64,000 nt of DNA from an uncultured Acidimicrobiales bacterium (GCA_951813325.1 OX638350.1:3391954-3455953), one strand, 5' to 3'; positions 42,585 to 51,735 are shown, numbered from the stretch's first letter. Translations and numbers: made by a program. Notes: generated by a model not told the origin, from the sequence alone.

Positions 42585-43805
42585 ATGCGTAAACCGCTGG
42601 CCGGGCTGCGGGTGCTCGACGTCGGCACCCGGATCGCCGCGCCGTTTTGCGCCGGCATCCTCGGCGAGCAGGGTGCCGAGGTCATCAAGATCGAACAGCC
42701 CGGCACCGGCGATCCCATGCGCACCATCGGCCCCTTCGCCCGCCCCGGCGACGGCCCGGAAGAGGGGAGCGACCACCCCTATTCGCTGTTTTGGGCTGTG
42801 GAGGGCCGGGGCCGCAAGTCGGTCACCCTCGACCTGCGCCAACCCCGGGGCCAAGAGCTGTTCCGTCAGCTCGCCGAACATGCCGACGTGCTGTGCGAGA
42901 ACTTCCGGCCCGGCACCCTGGAGCGCTGGAACATCCACCCGGAGGTGCTGCCCCGCCGCCTGGTCACCGTGCGCATCAGCGTCTTCGGCCAAGACGGCCC
43001 CAAGTCGCTGCGCCCCGGCCTGGATCGCAACGGCGTGGCCTACGGCGGCCTGCTCCACCTCACCGGCGAGCCCGACCGCCCCCCGGTGCGTCCCGGCCTC
43101 ACCATCTCCGATTACCTCACCGGAGTGTTCGCCGCCCAGGCCGCCACTGCCCTGCTCTATGAGCGCGATGTCGGCAGCACCGGTGAGGGCGGGGTGATCG
43201 ACGCCTACCTCTACGGCTCGGTCCTGCGCATCCTGGAGTGGACCCACGCTGCCTACCACCACCTGGGCCTGGTGCGGAACCGCACCGGCAACCGGCTCGA
43301 CCACTCCGCCCCGCTCGACAACTACCCCAGCCGCGACGGCCGCTGGGTGTGCATCGCCGCCGCCATGGAAACCAACTTCGCCCGCCTGTGTACCGCCATG
43401 GACCGTCAAGACCTGCTGGAAGACCCCAAATTTGCCACCGCCAGCGCCCGGGCGGCCAACGGCGACGAGATCAACCAGATCGTGGCCGACTGGACCGCCC
43501 AACTCAACGCCACCGACATCGAGACCCGCTGCGTGGCCCATGACGTCCCGGTGGCCACCGCCTACGACGCCGCCGACATCGCCACCGACCCCCACATGGC
43601 CGCCCGCGGCGACCTCGTCGCCATCGACGACCCAGTTGTCGGCCTCCTCAACCAGCAGGCCCCCTTCCCCCGCTTCGACGGCCAACCCTTGCTTGTCCCC
43701 GCCGGCGCCCCCCGCCTCGGTCGGCACACCGACGAAGTCCTCACCGCCCTCTGTAGCCTCACGCCTGACGACCTGGCCGCCCTGCGAGCCGACGGCGTTA
43801 TCTGA
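42585..43805 (+). CDS. CaiB/BaiF family (class III) CoA-transferase
   Basis: The 406-residue protein begins LAGLRVLDVGTRIAAPFCAG, with AEVIKIEQPGTGDPMR near residue 31 and the catalytic Asp176 in ISDYLTG. Class III transferases pass CoA between carboxylic acids through an aspartyl-CoA intermediate; many act on carnitine, bile acids, oxalate or methylated acids. It follows the crotonase by 33 bp, so activation, oxidation and hydration-like steps share a transcript. Confidence 0.9.
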   Translation: MRKPLAGLRVLDVGTRIAAPFCAGILGEQGAEVIKIEQPGTGDPMRTIGPFARPGDGPEEGSDHPYSLFWAVEGRGRKSVTLDLRQPRGQELFRQLAEHADVLCENFRPGTLERWNIHPEVLPRRLVTVRISVFGQDGPKSLRPGLDRNGVAYGGLLHLTGEPDRPPVRPGLTISDYLTGVFAAQAATALLYERDVGSTGEGGVIDAYLYGSVLRILEWTHAAYHHLGLVRNRTGNRLDHSAPLDNYPSRDGRWVCIAAAMETNFARLCTAMDRQDLLEDPKFATASARAANGDEINQIVADWTAQLNATDIETRCVAHDVPVATAYDAADIATDPHMAARGDLVAIDDPVVGLLNQQAPFPRFDGQPLLVPAGAPRLGRHTDEVLTALCSLTPDDLAALRADGVI

Positions 43806-43814
43806 ACAGCGGGG

Positions 43815-44153
43815 CTACTGCTGTTCGATCCAGCTGCGCAACCGATCCAAATCCCGCAGTGCTCGACCTAAGCTTGGCGAGCGCTGACGGGCCCGTGATG
43901 GATCCCAGACTCCTTGACTGAAATCAGTGATCAAGGCCACATAGATCAGGTAGACCAACCTCAGGGGGTCACGCCACACCAGCCATGGACGTCGTTCAGC
44001 ACTGTCATTCCAGCCGGGAAGCTTCTGGTCAATCTGGTGTTTGTCTCCCGCGATCTTGACAAGATCCAGGGTCAGTCCCACCTCGGCCAAAAGTCGCCGT
44101 GCGATGGGTTCGTCGGTCTTGCCCTCGACCGCGCAGAGAACTGGGAAAGTCAC
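43815..44153 (-). CDS. Shortened TOPRIM/DUF4276-like partner of an AAA ATPase
   Basis: The 112-residue protein starts with VLCAVEGKTDEPIARRLL, the EGxTD motif of TOPRIM-like (DUF4276/DUF4435) nucleases that accompany AAA ATPases. It reaches PWLVWRD at residue 62, where intact relatives continue RDLDxD and add about 100 residues. Here it jumps straight to a C-terminal segment, VWDPSRARQRSPSLGRALRDL. I infer an internal deletion that removes the second acidic cluster. Its start overlaps the ATPase stop (ATGA). It is probably inactive as a nuclease, unless a small variant exists. Confidence 0.6.
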   Translation of the reverse strand: MTFPVLCAVEGKTDEPIARRLLAEVGLTLDLVKIAGDKHQIDQKLPGWNDSAERRPWLVWRDPLRLVYLIYVALITDFSQGVWDPSRARQRSPSLGRALRDLDRLRSWIEQQ

Positions 44154-45307
44154 AGGAGCAAGGAAAGCTTCTCAATCTCAGATGGCGTCGTCCGCTGCGC
44201 AAGAATCTCATGGAGGCTGAAATCGAGGTTGAGGTGCTCCTCAATGCCGTCCACGTCCGCAGCCATCATCGCGGTTGTGCCCTCTTTGTCAGGCTGGAGG
44301 ATGACCACTTCGTCAAGCCCCAAACCCGGGTCAGCCAAGATTTCCATTGAATGGGTGGACAGGATTGCTTGGGTGCTGCTGTGACGAGTGGCACGGCTCA
44401 GCAGGGTTGGCAAGCGGCGCACGATGGCACCGTGCAGCGAAAGCTCAGGTTCTTCCATCAAAATGATTTGGTTAGTTCGTGAGGACCCTTCTGTGAGCAT
44501 CCACAGCATTCCGATCAGCCGTAGAGTGCCATCAGAGAAGTCGCCCTCGTTTTGCCAGACAGCGTTTCTGCGCCAGTGATGGTAGGAGGCTTCTAAGTGA
44601 GGTGCTCCAGCCGCATCACGGACGAGGCGTAGTTCTTGGAGCTGGGGAACGGCCACACGCAGTGCTTCGTTGATCTTCTTAAGTCGGGCATCAAGAGTCC
44701 TCTTTTTTGTCTCGGCCATCCGAACCAGTAGGTTCCGCCCAAAGGGGTCCATGTTTCCGTTTTGACCCATATCCGGGTCGCGCATGACCTGGGGGACGAG
44801 ATGCAAATAGCGGATTCCGCCTAGAAACTCGGCAATCTCCCGGAAGTTCTTATTGGTGTTAACCTGTTCTAAAGCAGTCTGTGTCAGCCGTTCTTTGTCG
44901 TCCTCGTCTTCTTGGCTGGGCCTATCGAGCACGATCTCGTTGTTTCGGCGGACAATCTCGGAGAAGACAATTGGGCGGTGCGTACCTGCTGGTTCAGACT
45001 TGAAACTAAGTTCGTAGGTCCATTCCGTGTTGTGGGCGGTGTCCGTAAGGCGGATTTCCAGGTTCACATGGCCGTGGTTGAAGTTCCGAGCAGCCAAACA
45101 CCGCACTCGCTTCAGCCCGCCACGAATTTCAAGGGCGTGCTGTAGTCCTCCCCCTGTCGCAGCGATGTCGCGCAGAAACCGCAGAGCATCCAGCAGGTTC
45201 GACTTACCCGAAGCGTTCGGGCCGACAATGAACAGACGGTCGGCAACAGGGATATCGACCGCTTTGAAGTTTCGCCAATTCTTCAGAGAAAGGTGGGAGA
45301 GGCGCAT
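44150..45307 (-). CDS. AAA family ATPase (AAA_21, ABC/SMC-like)
   Basis: The 385-residue protein has Walker A GPNASGKSN at residues 29-37, an ABC-like signature DFSDGTLR at 256-263, Walker B IILMEEPELSLHG at 281-293 and the switch His in STHS (317-320). All nucleotide-binding elements look intact. This predicted-ATPase type (COG4637-like) is usually followed by a TOPRIM or DUF4276/4435 protein, as in OLD- and PARIS-like anti-phage modules. GC is about 53-58%, below the flanks, which suggests horizontal origin. Confidence 0.85.
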   Translation of the reverse strand: MRLSHLSLKNWRNFKAVDIPVADRLFIVGPNASGKSNLLDALRFLRDIAATGGGLQHALEIRGGLKRVRCLAARNFNHGHVNLEIRLTDTAHNTEWTYELSFKSEPAGTHRPIVFSEIVRRNNEIVLDRPSQEDEDDKERLTQTALEQVNTNKNFREIAEFLGGIRYLHLVPQVMRDPDMGQNGNMDPFGRNLLVRMAETKKRTLDARLKKINEALRVAVPQLQELRLVRDAAGAPHLEASYHHWRRNAVWQNEGDFSDGTLRLIGMLWMLTEGSSRTNQIILMEEPELSLHGAIVRRLPTLLSRATRHSSTQAILSTHSMEILADPGLGLDEVVILQPDKEGTTAMMAADVDGIEEHLNLDFSLHEILAQRTTPSEIEKLSLLL

Positions 45308-45364
45308 CCGTCGGCCAGTCTACCCCTGTGGCATGAACGGTGACTCTGAGGCAGAGTAGGGGAC

Positions 45365-46588
45365 ATGACTGCCGCCACCGCCGCCCCCGCTCTGGAGCTT
45401 GACGTGGGGCGGCTTCGCCGGGAGCGGTACGCCAAGCTGCAAGCCCAGATGGCTGCCGACGGTCTCGATGCCCTGGTGCTGCTCCACGGCCCCCACGTGG
45501 CCTACGCCACCGATTGCCTCCCCGAAGCCGTCGACGTCACCCACGCCTCGGCCACCCGCCCCATCGCCGTGGTCCTCGCCGACCACCCCCAGCCCTGCCT
45601 GCTGGGCGGCGACCCCGATGGCCTCGACGTCGACCCCCATCCCACCGTCTGGCCCGAAATCGACGAGGGCGCCGCCGACCTCGGCACCCGGCTCCAATCG
45701 ATCCTCGGCCGCCGTGCCCGCGGCGGGCGCGTCGGCATCGACCTGATGACCGGGGCCATGCGCCGCACCGGCGTGCTGTCAGCCGCCGAGATCGCCGACG
45801 CCGCCAACACCATGGCGGCGGTCAAGCTCCACAAGACCATCGACGAGCTGGCCTGCATCCACCAGGCCCAGGCCCGCACCAACCGGGCCATGGCCACCGT
45901 GGCCGAGGCCCTGGTCCCCGGCGTGCGCCGCAGCGAGCTGGCCGCCGTGTTCCTCCGCCGCCTCCGGGAGGAGGGCATCGACGCCAACATGATCGACGTC
46001 ATCTTCCAGCCCATGGCCCGGCGCATGGCCGACGGTCCCCGCACCACCACCGGCCATCTGGCCTTTCCCACCTGGTCGGGCGATCCCGTCTACGCCGAGG
46101 GCGATCTCGTCTGGGTTGATGCCGGCAGCGACTACCACGGCTACGCCTCCGATTTCGGCCGCACCTGGGTGGTCGGCCGCCCGCCCACCCCCGGCGAGCA
46201 GCGCTGCTTCGAGCGGTGGCTGGCGGTCATGGACGCTGCCTGCACCGCCATCGCCCCCGGCGCCGCCTTCGCCGAGGTGTGCGCCGCGGCCGCCGACGCC
46301 GACCCCCCCCGTCCACCCGACGGCGACCGTCCGTGGATGCCCCACTTCTACCTCGTCCACGGCGTGGGCCTCGAGAGCGCCGAGATGCCCTTTTTGGGCA
46401 CCGACAACGGCCCTGAATTCGACGCCGCCCATACCCTGGCGCCCGGCATGGTCATGGTGCTGGAGCCCGCCATCTGGGAGGACGGCACCGGCGGCTATCG
46501 GGCGGAGGAGATCGTGGCCGTCACCGAAGACGGCTGGATTCCCCTGGGCGGCGGCCACCCCTATGACCCGTTCGAGGTGCCGACATGA
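45365..46588 (+). CDS. M24 family metallopeptidase (Xaa-Pro dipeptidase-like)
   Basis: The 407-residue protein has a creatinase-type N-terminal domain and the pita-bread C-domain with all metal ligands: D252 (VDAGSDY), D263 (ASDFGRT), H332 (VHGVGLE), E367 (LEPAIW) and E381/E382 (YRAEEIV). It should cleave an N-terminal Xaa-Pro-type bond or hydrolyse a related small amide. A non-catalytic paralogue follows, separated by a 38-bp tandem repeat, suggesting an enzyme/pseudoenzyme pair. Confidence 0.9.
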   Translation: MTAATAAPALELDVGRLRRERYAKLQAQMAADGLDALVLLHGPHVAYATDCLPEAVDVTHASATRPIAVVLADHPQPCLLGGDPDGLDVDPHPTVWPEIDEGAADLGTRLQSILGRRARGGRVGIDLMTGAMRRTGVLSAAEIADAANTMAAVKLHKTIDELACIHQAQARTNRAMATVAEALVPGVRRSELAAVFLRRLREEGIDANMIDVIFQPMARRMADGPRTTTGHLAFPTWSGDPVYAEGDLVWVDAGSDYHGYASDFGRTWVVGRPPTPGEQRCFERWLAVMDAACTAIAPGAAFAEVCAAAADADPPRPPDGDRPWMPHFYLVHGVGLESAEMPFLGTDNGPEFDAAHTLAPGMVMVLEPAIWEDGTGGYRAEEIVAVTEDGWIPLGGGHPYDPFEVPT

Positions 46589-46664
46589 TTCATCGCTTTT
46601 CGATCCTTGTCGAGGTGCCGACATGATTCATCGCTTTTCGATCCTTGTCGAGGTGCTGACATGA
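46574..46664 (+). repeat. 38-bp tandem direct repeat, 2.4 copies, at the M24 gene junction
   Basis: The unit beginning GAGGTGCCGACATGATTCAT and ending TCGATCCTTGTC occurs at 46574-46611 and 46612-46649 with no mismatch; a partial third copy (15 bp, one mismatch) runs to 46664. Each copy contains the stop/start overlap sequence GACATGA. The first copy supplies the stop of the upstream M24 gene and the partial copy supplies the start of the next one. It looks like replication slippage in the overlap, which has pushed the two genes apart by 76 bp. Confidence 0.9.
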
Positions 46665-47593
46665 GCCTCCACCTCCAGCGCCGGACCCGAGCTGTCGACG
46701 CTCTGGCGGCCGCCGGGATCGACATGATGGTGTGCGGACGACAGGACCACATCAACTACATCGCCGGCGCCCACCAGCTCTGGACCGCCGGCACCCGCCC
46801 GTTCGGCCCGGTCTGCACCGTGAACACCGCCACCGGGGAGATCTTCCTGCTGTCCACCTGGGACGAGGGCGTCCCCGACGACATCGATCTCGACCACCTC
46901 CACGGCATCACCTGGAACGGCGCCGTTGTCGCCCGCCGCCTGGCTGCCACCCCGGGCATGGCCGACGCCAAACGGGTGGGAGTCGACGCTTGGTCGCCGG
47001 GCATGGCCGGACTGCTTGGCGCGGTGGCCCCCAACGCCGAGGTGGTCCCCGCCGACGACGTCTTGGTCCGGGTCCGCCGCATCAAGCTCCCCTCCGAGGT
47101 CGACCTCATCCGGGCCGCCGGAGCGGTTGCCGCGGCCGGAGCGGCCGCGGCAACCGCCCACCCCGGCACCGACGCAGAGCGGCTGGCCGCCGGGGTAGAG
47201 GCCATGGCCCTGGCCGGATCGTCCACCCCCGCCGGCGAGCCCGAGGTATGCGGCTCCATCGTCGACTTCAGCTGCATCCGGTCGCACTACGAGGGCGGCC
47301 TGGGCCGCACCGCTGGAGGCGCCTCCCGCCCCCACGCCGGGCTCGTCCAAGCCTGCGTCCCCGGCGCCACCGGCCAAGACCTGCGCCAAGCCGCCCCCGA
47401 CGGCGACTGGCTGGTGCGGGGAAGCGGCATGGGCTTCGAACCCCCGGTGATCAACGCCCGCTATGGCGCTGGTGAAGCCCTTGAAGGCAACATGGTGCTC
47501 AGCGTGAGCGCTCGCACCGGCGGGGAATATGCTCGCGACACGGTCCTTGTCACCGAACAAGGCCCCGAGATCATCTCTTTGGAGCTGCCATGA
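46661..47593 (+). CDS. Catalytically dead M24-like protein
   Basis: The 310-residue protein keeps the M24 N-domain and the pita-bread core but loses most ligands. D202 is retained (IVDFSC), while the second Asp is Gly213 (HYEGGLGRT), the metal His is Ser255 (GSGMGFE), the Glu of the GMVLxxE site is Ser, and the last Glu is Asp293. The C-terminal part is also shortened. It cannot bind the usual two metals and is probably a pseudoenzyme or regulatory partner of the active M24 gene just upstream. Its start lies at the third repeat copy. Confidence 0.8.
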   Translation: MSLHLQRRTRAVDALAAAGIDMMVCGRQDHINYIAGAHQLWTAGTRPFGPVCTVNTATGEIFLLSTWDEGVPDDIDLDHLHGITWNGAVVARRLAATPGMADAKRVGVDAWSPGMAGLLGAVAPNAEVVPADDVLVRVRRIKLPSEVDLIRAAGAVAAAGAAAATAHPGTDAERLAAGVEAMALAGSSTPAGEPEVCGSIVDFSCIRSHYEGGLGRTAGGASRPHAGLVQACVPGATGQDLRQAAPDGDWLVRGSGMGFEPPVINARYGAGEALEGNMVLSVSARTGGEYARDTVLVTEQGPEIISLELP

Positions 47594-48774
47594 ACCTCGA
47601 CTACCACGCCTACGACGCCGACAACCACTTATACGAGCCCATCGACTCGTTCACCCGCCACCTGCCCGAGCGCTACCGCGGAGCCATCCGCTACGTGGAT
47701 ATCGACGGCCGCACCAAGATCGCTATCAACAACAAGATCAGCGAGTACATCCCTAATCCCACCTTCGAGGTGGTGGCGCCCCCCGGCGCCTGGGAGGACT
47801 ACCACCGGGGCAACAACCCCGACGGCAAGACCCTGCGGGAGTTCTCCGGCAAGCCCATCCGCTGCCACCCCGCCTTCCGCCATCCCGACGACCGCATCAA
47901 GCTGCTCGATGAGCAGGGGGTGTACGGCACCCTGCTGTTCCCCACCCTGGCCTCGCTGCTCGAGGAGCGGATGAAAGACGACATCGAGCTCACCCACGCC
48001 GCCATCTCCGCGTTCAACCGGTGGATGCTCGACGAGTGGACCTTCAACTACCACAACCGCATCTTCCCCACCCCGATCATCACCCTGCCCGACCCCCGCC
48101 GGGCCATCGAAGAGCTGGAGTGGTGCGTGGACAACGGCGCCCGGGCCGTGCTCATCCGCCCCGCCCCAGTGCCCGCCCTGAAGGGCTCCCGCTCCATGGG
48201 CCTGCCCGAATTCGACGACTTCTGGAACGCGGTGGAGCAGACCGGGATCCTGGTGGCCTGCCACGCCTCCGACTCCGGCTACGACGCCTACGCCGCCAAC
48301 TGGGAGGGGGGCCGCGATGAGTTTCTGCCGTTCAAGCCCGCCGCCTTCCGCCTGGTCATCAGCCACGGCCGTCCCATCTTCGACACCATCGCGGCCATGA
48401 TCTGCCACGGCCTGTTCGAGCGCCATCCCAACCTGCGGGTGGCCTCCATCGAGAACGGCTCCACCTGGGTGGCCCCGCTGCTGCTCGAGCTGTCCCAGGC
48501 CTACGGCAAGATGCCCCAGGAATTCACCGAAGACCCGGTAGAGACCTTCCGCCGCCACATCTCGGTCAGCCCGTTCTATGAGGAGGACATCTCCGGCCTC
48601 ATTGATCACATCGGCATCGACCGGGTGCTGTTCGGCTCCGACTTCCCCCACCCCGAAGGCCTGGGCCAGCCCCTCGACTTCTTCAAAGAGGTGGAAGATC
48701 GCAGCCCCGAAGACCAGCGCAAGGTCATGTCCGAGAATTTGGAAGCACTGCTCACTTTGAGGCCAGCTGCATGA
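47590..48774 (+). CDS. Amidohydrolase family protein (Amidohydro_2)
   Basis: The 394-residue protein has YDADNHLYEP near residue 8, ISEYIPNPTF near 54, CHASDSGY near 222 and FGSDFPHPEGL near 345, the same order as its paralogue at 17342. All metal-site segments are present. It overlaps the M24 pseudoenzyme by 4 bp (ATGA), so all three genes (M24, dead M24, amidohydrolase) probably act on one substrate set. The substrate is unknown. Confidence 0.87.
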   Translation: MNLDYHAYDADNHLYEPIDSFTRHLPERYRGAIRYVDIDGRTKIAINNKISEYIPNPTFEVVAPPGAWEDYHRGNNPDGKTLREFSGKPIRCHPAFRHPDDRIKLLDEQGVYGTLLFPTLASLLEERMKDDIELTHAAISAFNRWMLDEWTFNYHNRIFPTPIITLPDPRRAIEELEWCVDNGARAVLIRPAPVPALKGSRSMGLPEFDDFWNAVEQTGILVACHASDSGYDAYAANWEGGRDEFLPFKPAAFRLVISHGRPIFDTIAAMICHGLFERHPNLRVASIENGSTWVAPLLLELSQAYGKMPQEFTEDPVETFRRHISVSPFYEEDISGLIDHIGIDRVLFGSDFPHPEGLGQPLDFFKEVEDRSPEDQRKVMSENLEALLTLRPAA

Positions 48775-48811
48775 GCAACCGCAAAGAGCTCCTCCCCCTT
48801 CGCCCCGCCGC

Positions 48812-49921
48812 ATGAGCGAGCAAACCGAGTCTTTCCCAGACTCGCGCGTCTTCTCGCGGGCCGACACCGACGAGGTCTCCGAGGCCGAGCGGATCCAGGG
48901 CCTGATCGACCCCGTCGCCTTGGGGGCGTGGATGGACGACCAGGGCCTCGTAGGCCGGGGCGAGCCGGTCACCAGCCGGTTCATCTCCGGCGGCGCGTCC
49001 AACGAGATCTTCGAGATCTGCCGGGACGGGCACCGCTGGGCCCTGCGCCGCCCGCCCCGCAACGTGCCCGAGGGCCGCAACGAGACCATGATGCGGGAGT
49101 ACCGCATCCTCTCGGCGTTGGCCGACACCGACGTCCCCCACGCCCGGGCCGCCGCCGGCTGTGACGACACCAGCGTGCTGGGCGCGGCCTTCTACCTCAT
49201 GGACTTCGTCGACGGCTGGTCGCCCATCAGCGAGCCCGGCTGGCCCGAGCCGTTCGCCTCCGACAGGGACGCCCGCCCCGGGCTGGCCTACGAGCTGGTC
49301 GACGCCATCGCCCGGCTGTCCAAAGTCGACTGGCAGGCCAACGGGCTCGAGGGCCTCGGCCGCCCCGACGGCTTCCACGAGCGCCAGGTCGACCGCTGGT
49401 ACGCCCACCTCAACCGGTTCAAATTCCGCGACATCCCCGGCCTCGACGCCGCCGGCGACTGGCTCCGGGGCCGCACCCCCCGCAGCTACCGGCCGGGCAT
49501 CATGCACGGCGACTACCAGTTCGCCAATGTCATGTTCCACCACGGCGCCCCCGCCCGGATGGCCGCCGTCGTCGACTGGGAGATGGGCACGGTGGGCGAT
49601 CCGCTGCTCGACCTCGCCTGGGTGGTCATGAACTGGCCTGAGGACGAGGCCGGCCGCCCCTCGGTGGGCTATGTCGACTACCAGGGCCTGCCCTTCCGCG
49701 ACGACCTGCTGGAGCGCTACGCCGCCCTGTCGGGCCGCGACGTCGACGAGATCGACTACTACGTGATCCTGGCCCGCTTCAAGCTGGCCATCGTGCTCGA
49801 GGGCGGCTACGCCCGCTATGTCTCCGGCGGCGCCGACAACCCCCGCATGGAAGCCTTCGGCCGCGTCGTCCTAGACCTAGCCCGCGACGCCGCCGCCCTC
49901 GCCCAAACCACCACCCTCTAG
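48812..49921 (+). CDS. APH-family phosphotransferase (ACAD10/11-like kinase)
   Basis: The 369-residue protein shows RWALRRPP near residue 75, the catalytic loop HGDYQFANV at 232-240 and the metal motif VVDWEMGTVGDP (D255). This matches the aminoglycoside-phosphotransferase domain found beside acyl-CoA dehydrogenases in beta-oxidation, which phosphorylates 4-hydroxyacyl-CoAs in mammals. Here it ends 5 bp before a convergent P450. It is a second APH-like kinase in the window; the catalytic site looks complete. Confidence 0.87.
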   Translation: MSEQTESFPDSRVFSRADTDEVSEAERIQGLIDPVALGAWMDDQGLVGRGEPVTSRFISGGASNEIFEICRDGHRWALRRPPRNVPEGRNETMMREYRILSALADTDVPHARAAAGCDDTSVLGAAFYLMDFVDGWSPISEPGWPEPFASDRDARPGLAYELVDAIARLSKVDWQANGLEGLGRPDGFHERQVDRWYAHLNRFKFRDIPGLDAAGDWLRGRTPRSYRPGIMHGDYQFANVMFHHGAPARMAAVVDWEMGTVGDPLLDLAWVVMNWPEDEAGRPSVGYVDYQGLPFRDDLLERYAALSGRDVDEIDYYVILARFKLAIVLEGGYARYVSGGADNPRMEAFGRVVLDLARDAAALAQTTTL

Positions 49922-49925
49922 CTGC

Positions 49926-51209
49926 TCAGCCGTCCCACACCACCGGCAGGGCGGCGGGGGCCCTAAAGGCCAGCCCCGTGATCTCCGGGGGGTCGGCGTC
50001 GGGGTCGAGGCGCAGGCCGGGGAGGCGGTCGAGCAGGCGTTCCAGCACCGCCCGCATCTCCATGCGGGCCAGGTGGATGCCCAGGCACAGGTGCGGGCCG
50101 GTGGCGAACGCGATGTGCGCTTTCGGCTGGCGGAAGACGTCGAACCGCTCCGGGTCTTCCCAGCGGGAGGGGTCGTGGTTGGCCGAGCCCAACGAGGTGT
50201 TCACCGCCGTTCCAGCCTGGATCTCGATGCCGTCCACCACCGCGTCGGCCGCCGCCGTGCGGGAGATTCCGGTCAGCGGCGCCTCCCACCGCAGCGCTTC
50301 CTCCACCGCGGCCGTGACCAGCGACCGGTCGGCCCGCACCGCATCCAACTGCGCCGGGTTCGACAGCAGCCCCACCATCATGTTGCTGGCCGCCCGGTAG
50401 GTGGTCTCCGCCCCCGCGGGCAAAAGCAGCCGGCAGAAGGCGATGATCTCGTCGTTGGTGAGCCGCTGGCCGTCCAGCTCGGCATGGGCCAGCAGGCTGA
50501 TCAGATCCTCCTGCGGCTCGGCCCGGTGATCTTCCACCACCGGCTCCAGATAGTCGTACAGCCACTGCGACGCCGCGAATCCCCGCTCGACCTGGGTGGC
50601 CATGTTGGTGATCTCCACCGCCCGGCGGTAGAAGCCGGGCATGTCGGCCTCCGGCAGCCCCAGTGCGATGGCGATCACATGCACCGGGAACACGAACATC
50701 AGCTCGGCCACCAGATCGGCCCGCCCTCGATCAACAAAAGCGTCGATGTAGTGGTTCAGCACCGGGTTCACGATCTCGTGCTCCCACCGCTCCATCTCCC
50801 GGCGGGTGAACGCCTGCTGGATCAGCCTGCGGTACCGACCATGCTCGGGCTCGTCCATCTCCAAGATGGTGTGCCCCATAACCAAGCCCATCGAGTCGGC
50901 ATAGCCCGCAGAGGAGAACGCGGCCCCGTCCCGCAGTACTGCCTCCACCCCGTCGTAGGACAAAACGTTCACGATCTGGCGCTCTCCGGCCATCAGGTCG
51001 CTCACGCTCACCGCACCCAGCATCTCCGACACGCTGCCCTTGTGTACCGGGCACTGGGCCAGCAGCTCGGTGTAGACATCGTAGGGGTTGATGGAGTGCT
51101 CGGCTCCCTGGGCTTCGTCGAAGGCGTCAAACGGGTCGTAGCCTTCGTCGCCGGGCTCGGGGGCCCGGGCGGCCGCTAGAATCTCGCCCGGCGTCATCTC
51201 GAACTTCAT
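49926..51209 (-). CDS. Cytochrome P450
   Basis: The 426-residue P450 has LLLPAGAETTYRAAS (I-helix acid-alcohol motif), VEEALRWEAPL (ExxR) and the heme loop FATGPHLCLG with Cys374. The start MKFEMTP at 51209 gives a normal N-terminus; a Met seven codons upstream also exists. It may share the ferredoxin at 55579. The substrate is unknown. It diverges from a decayed acyl-CoA dehydrogenase. Confidence 0.9.
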   Translation of the reverse strand: MKFEMTPGEILAAARAPEPGDEGYDPFDAFDEAQGAEHSINPYDVYTELLAQCPVHKGSVSEMLGAVSVSDLMAGERQIVNVLSYDGVEAVLRDGAAFSSAGYADSMGLVMGHTILEMDEPEHGRYRRLIQQAFTRREMERWEHEIVNPVLNHYIDAFVDRGRADLVAELMFVFPVHVIAIALGLPEADMPGFYRRAVEITNMATQVERGFAASQWLYDYLEPVVEDHRAEPQEDLISLLAHAELDGQRLTNDEIIAFCRLLLPAGAETTYRAASNMMVGLLSNPAQLDAVRADRSLVTAAVEEALRWEAPLTGISRTAAADAVVDGIEIQAGTAVNTSLGSANHDPSRWEDPERFDVFRQPKAHIAFATGPHLCLGIHLARMEMRAVLERLLDRLPGLRLDPDADPPEITGLAFRAPAALPVVWDG

Positions 51210-51251
51210 ATCGAGCCACTGTAAATCCAATCAAGAGAGCGCGGTAGTCCC

Positions 51252-51735
51252 ATGGCCATCGATTTCTCCGTCGAACCGGAGTTCCAAGACAAGCTCCACT
51301 GGATGGACGAATTTGTCACCCAGGAGATCGAGCCCATCGACCTCTATTTCCGGGGCGAGGTCAACCCCTTCGACCGCACCAACGACACGGCCAACGCCCT
51401 GATCCGCCCGCTCCAGCAGCAGGTGCAAGACCGGGGCCTGTGGGCCTGCCACCTGGCCCCCACCTGGGCGGCCTCGGCTACCAGCCCCTGCTCGACGCCA
51501 AGATCTCCTCCACTTACGCTATGACCAAGCCCCAGGGCGGCTCCGACCCCAACGAGTTCACCTGCCGAGCCCACCGCGACGGCGACGAGTGGGTGATCAA
51601 CGGCAGAAGTGGTTCGCCTCCAACTTCAAGTACGCCATCGCCGAGCAGATCCTCAAGAGCTGCAAGCCCTCCGACGGCCTCTTCCCCTCCCAGCACCTCC
51701 CCACCCCGGCCCCGCATTTAAGATACTTGAAATAA
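51252..51735 (+). pseudogene. Decayed acyl-CoA dehydrogenase
   Basis: Starting at ATG 51252, about 70 codons match an acyl-CoA dehydrogenase N-terminus (FQDKLHWMDEFVTQEIEP), but the frame then shifts. GLGYQPLL and YAMTKPQGGSDPNEFTCRAH (the substrate-side loop region) continue in a second frame, and KWFASNFKYAIAEQILKSC with SQHLPT in a third, ending at 51735. The middle of the flavin domain is deleted. At least two frameshifts and one large deletion make it non-functional. Confidence 0.8.

Noticed and set aside
45340..45364. Short palindrome CTCTG-AGG-CAGAG before the M24 gene
   Set aside because: Five-base arms are too short to separate from chance, and no promoter elements line up.
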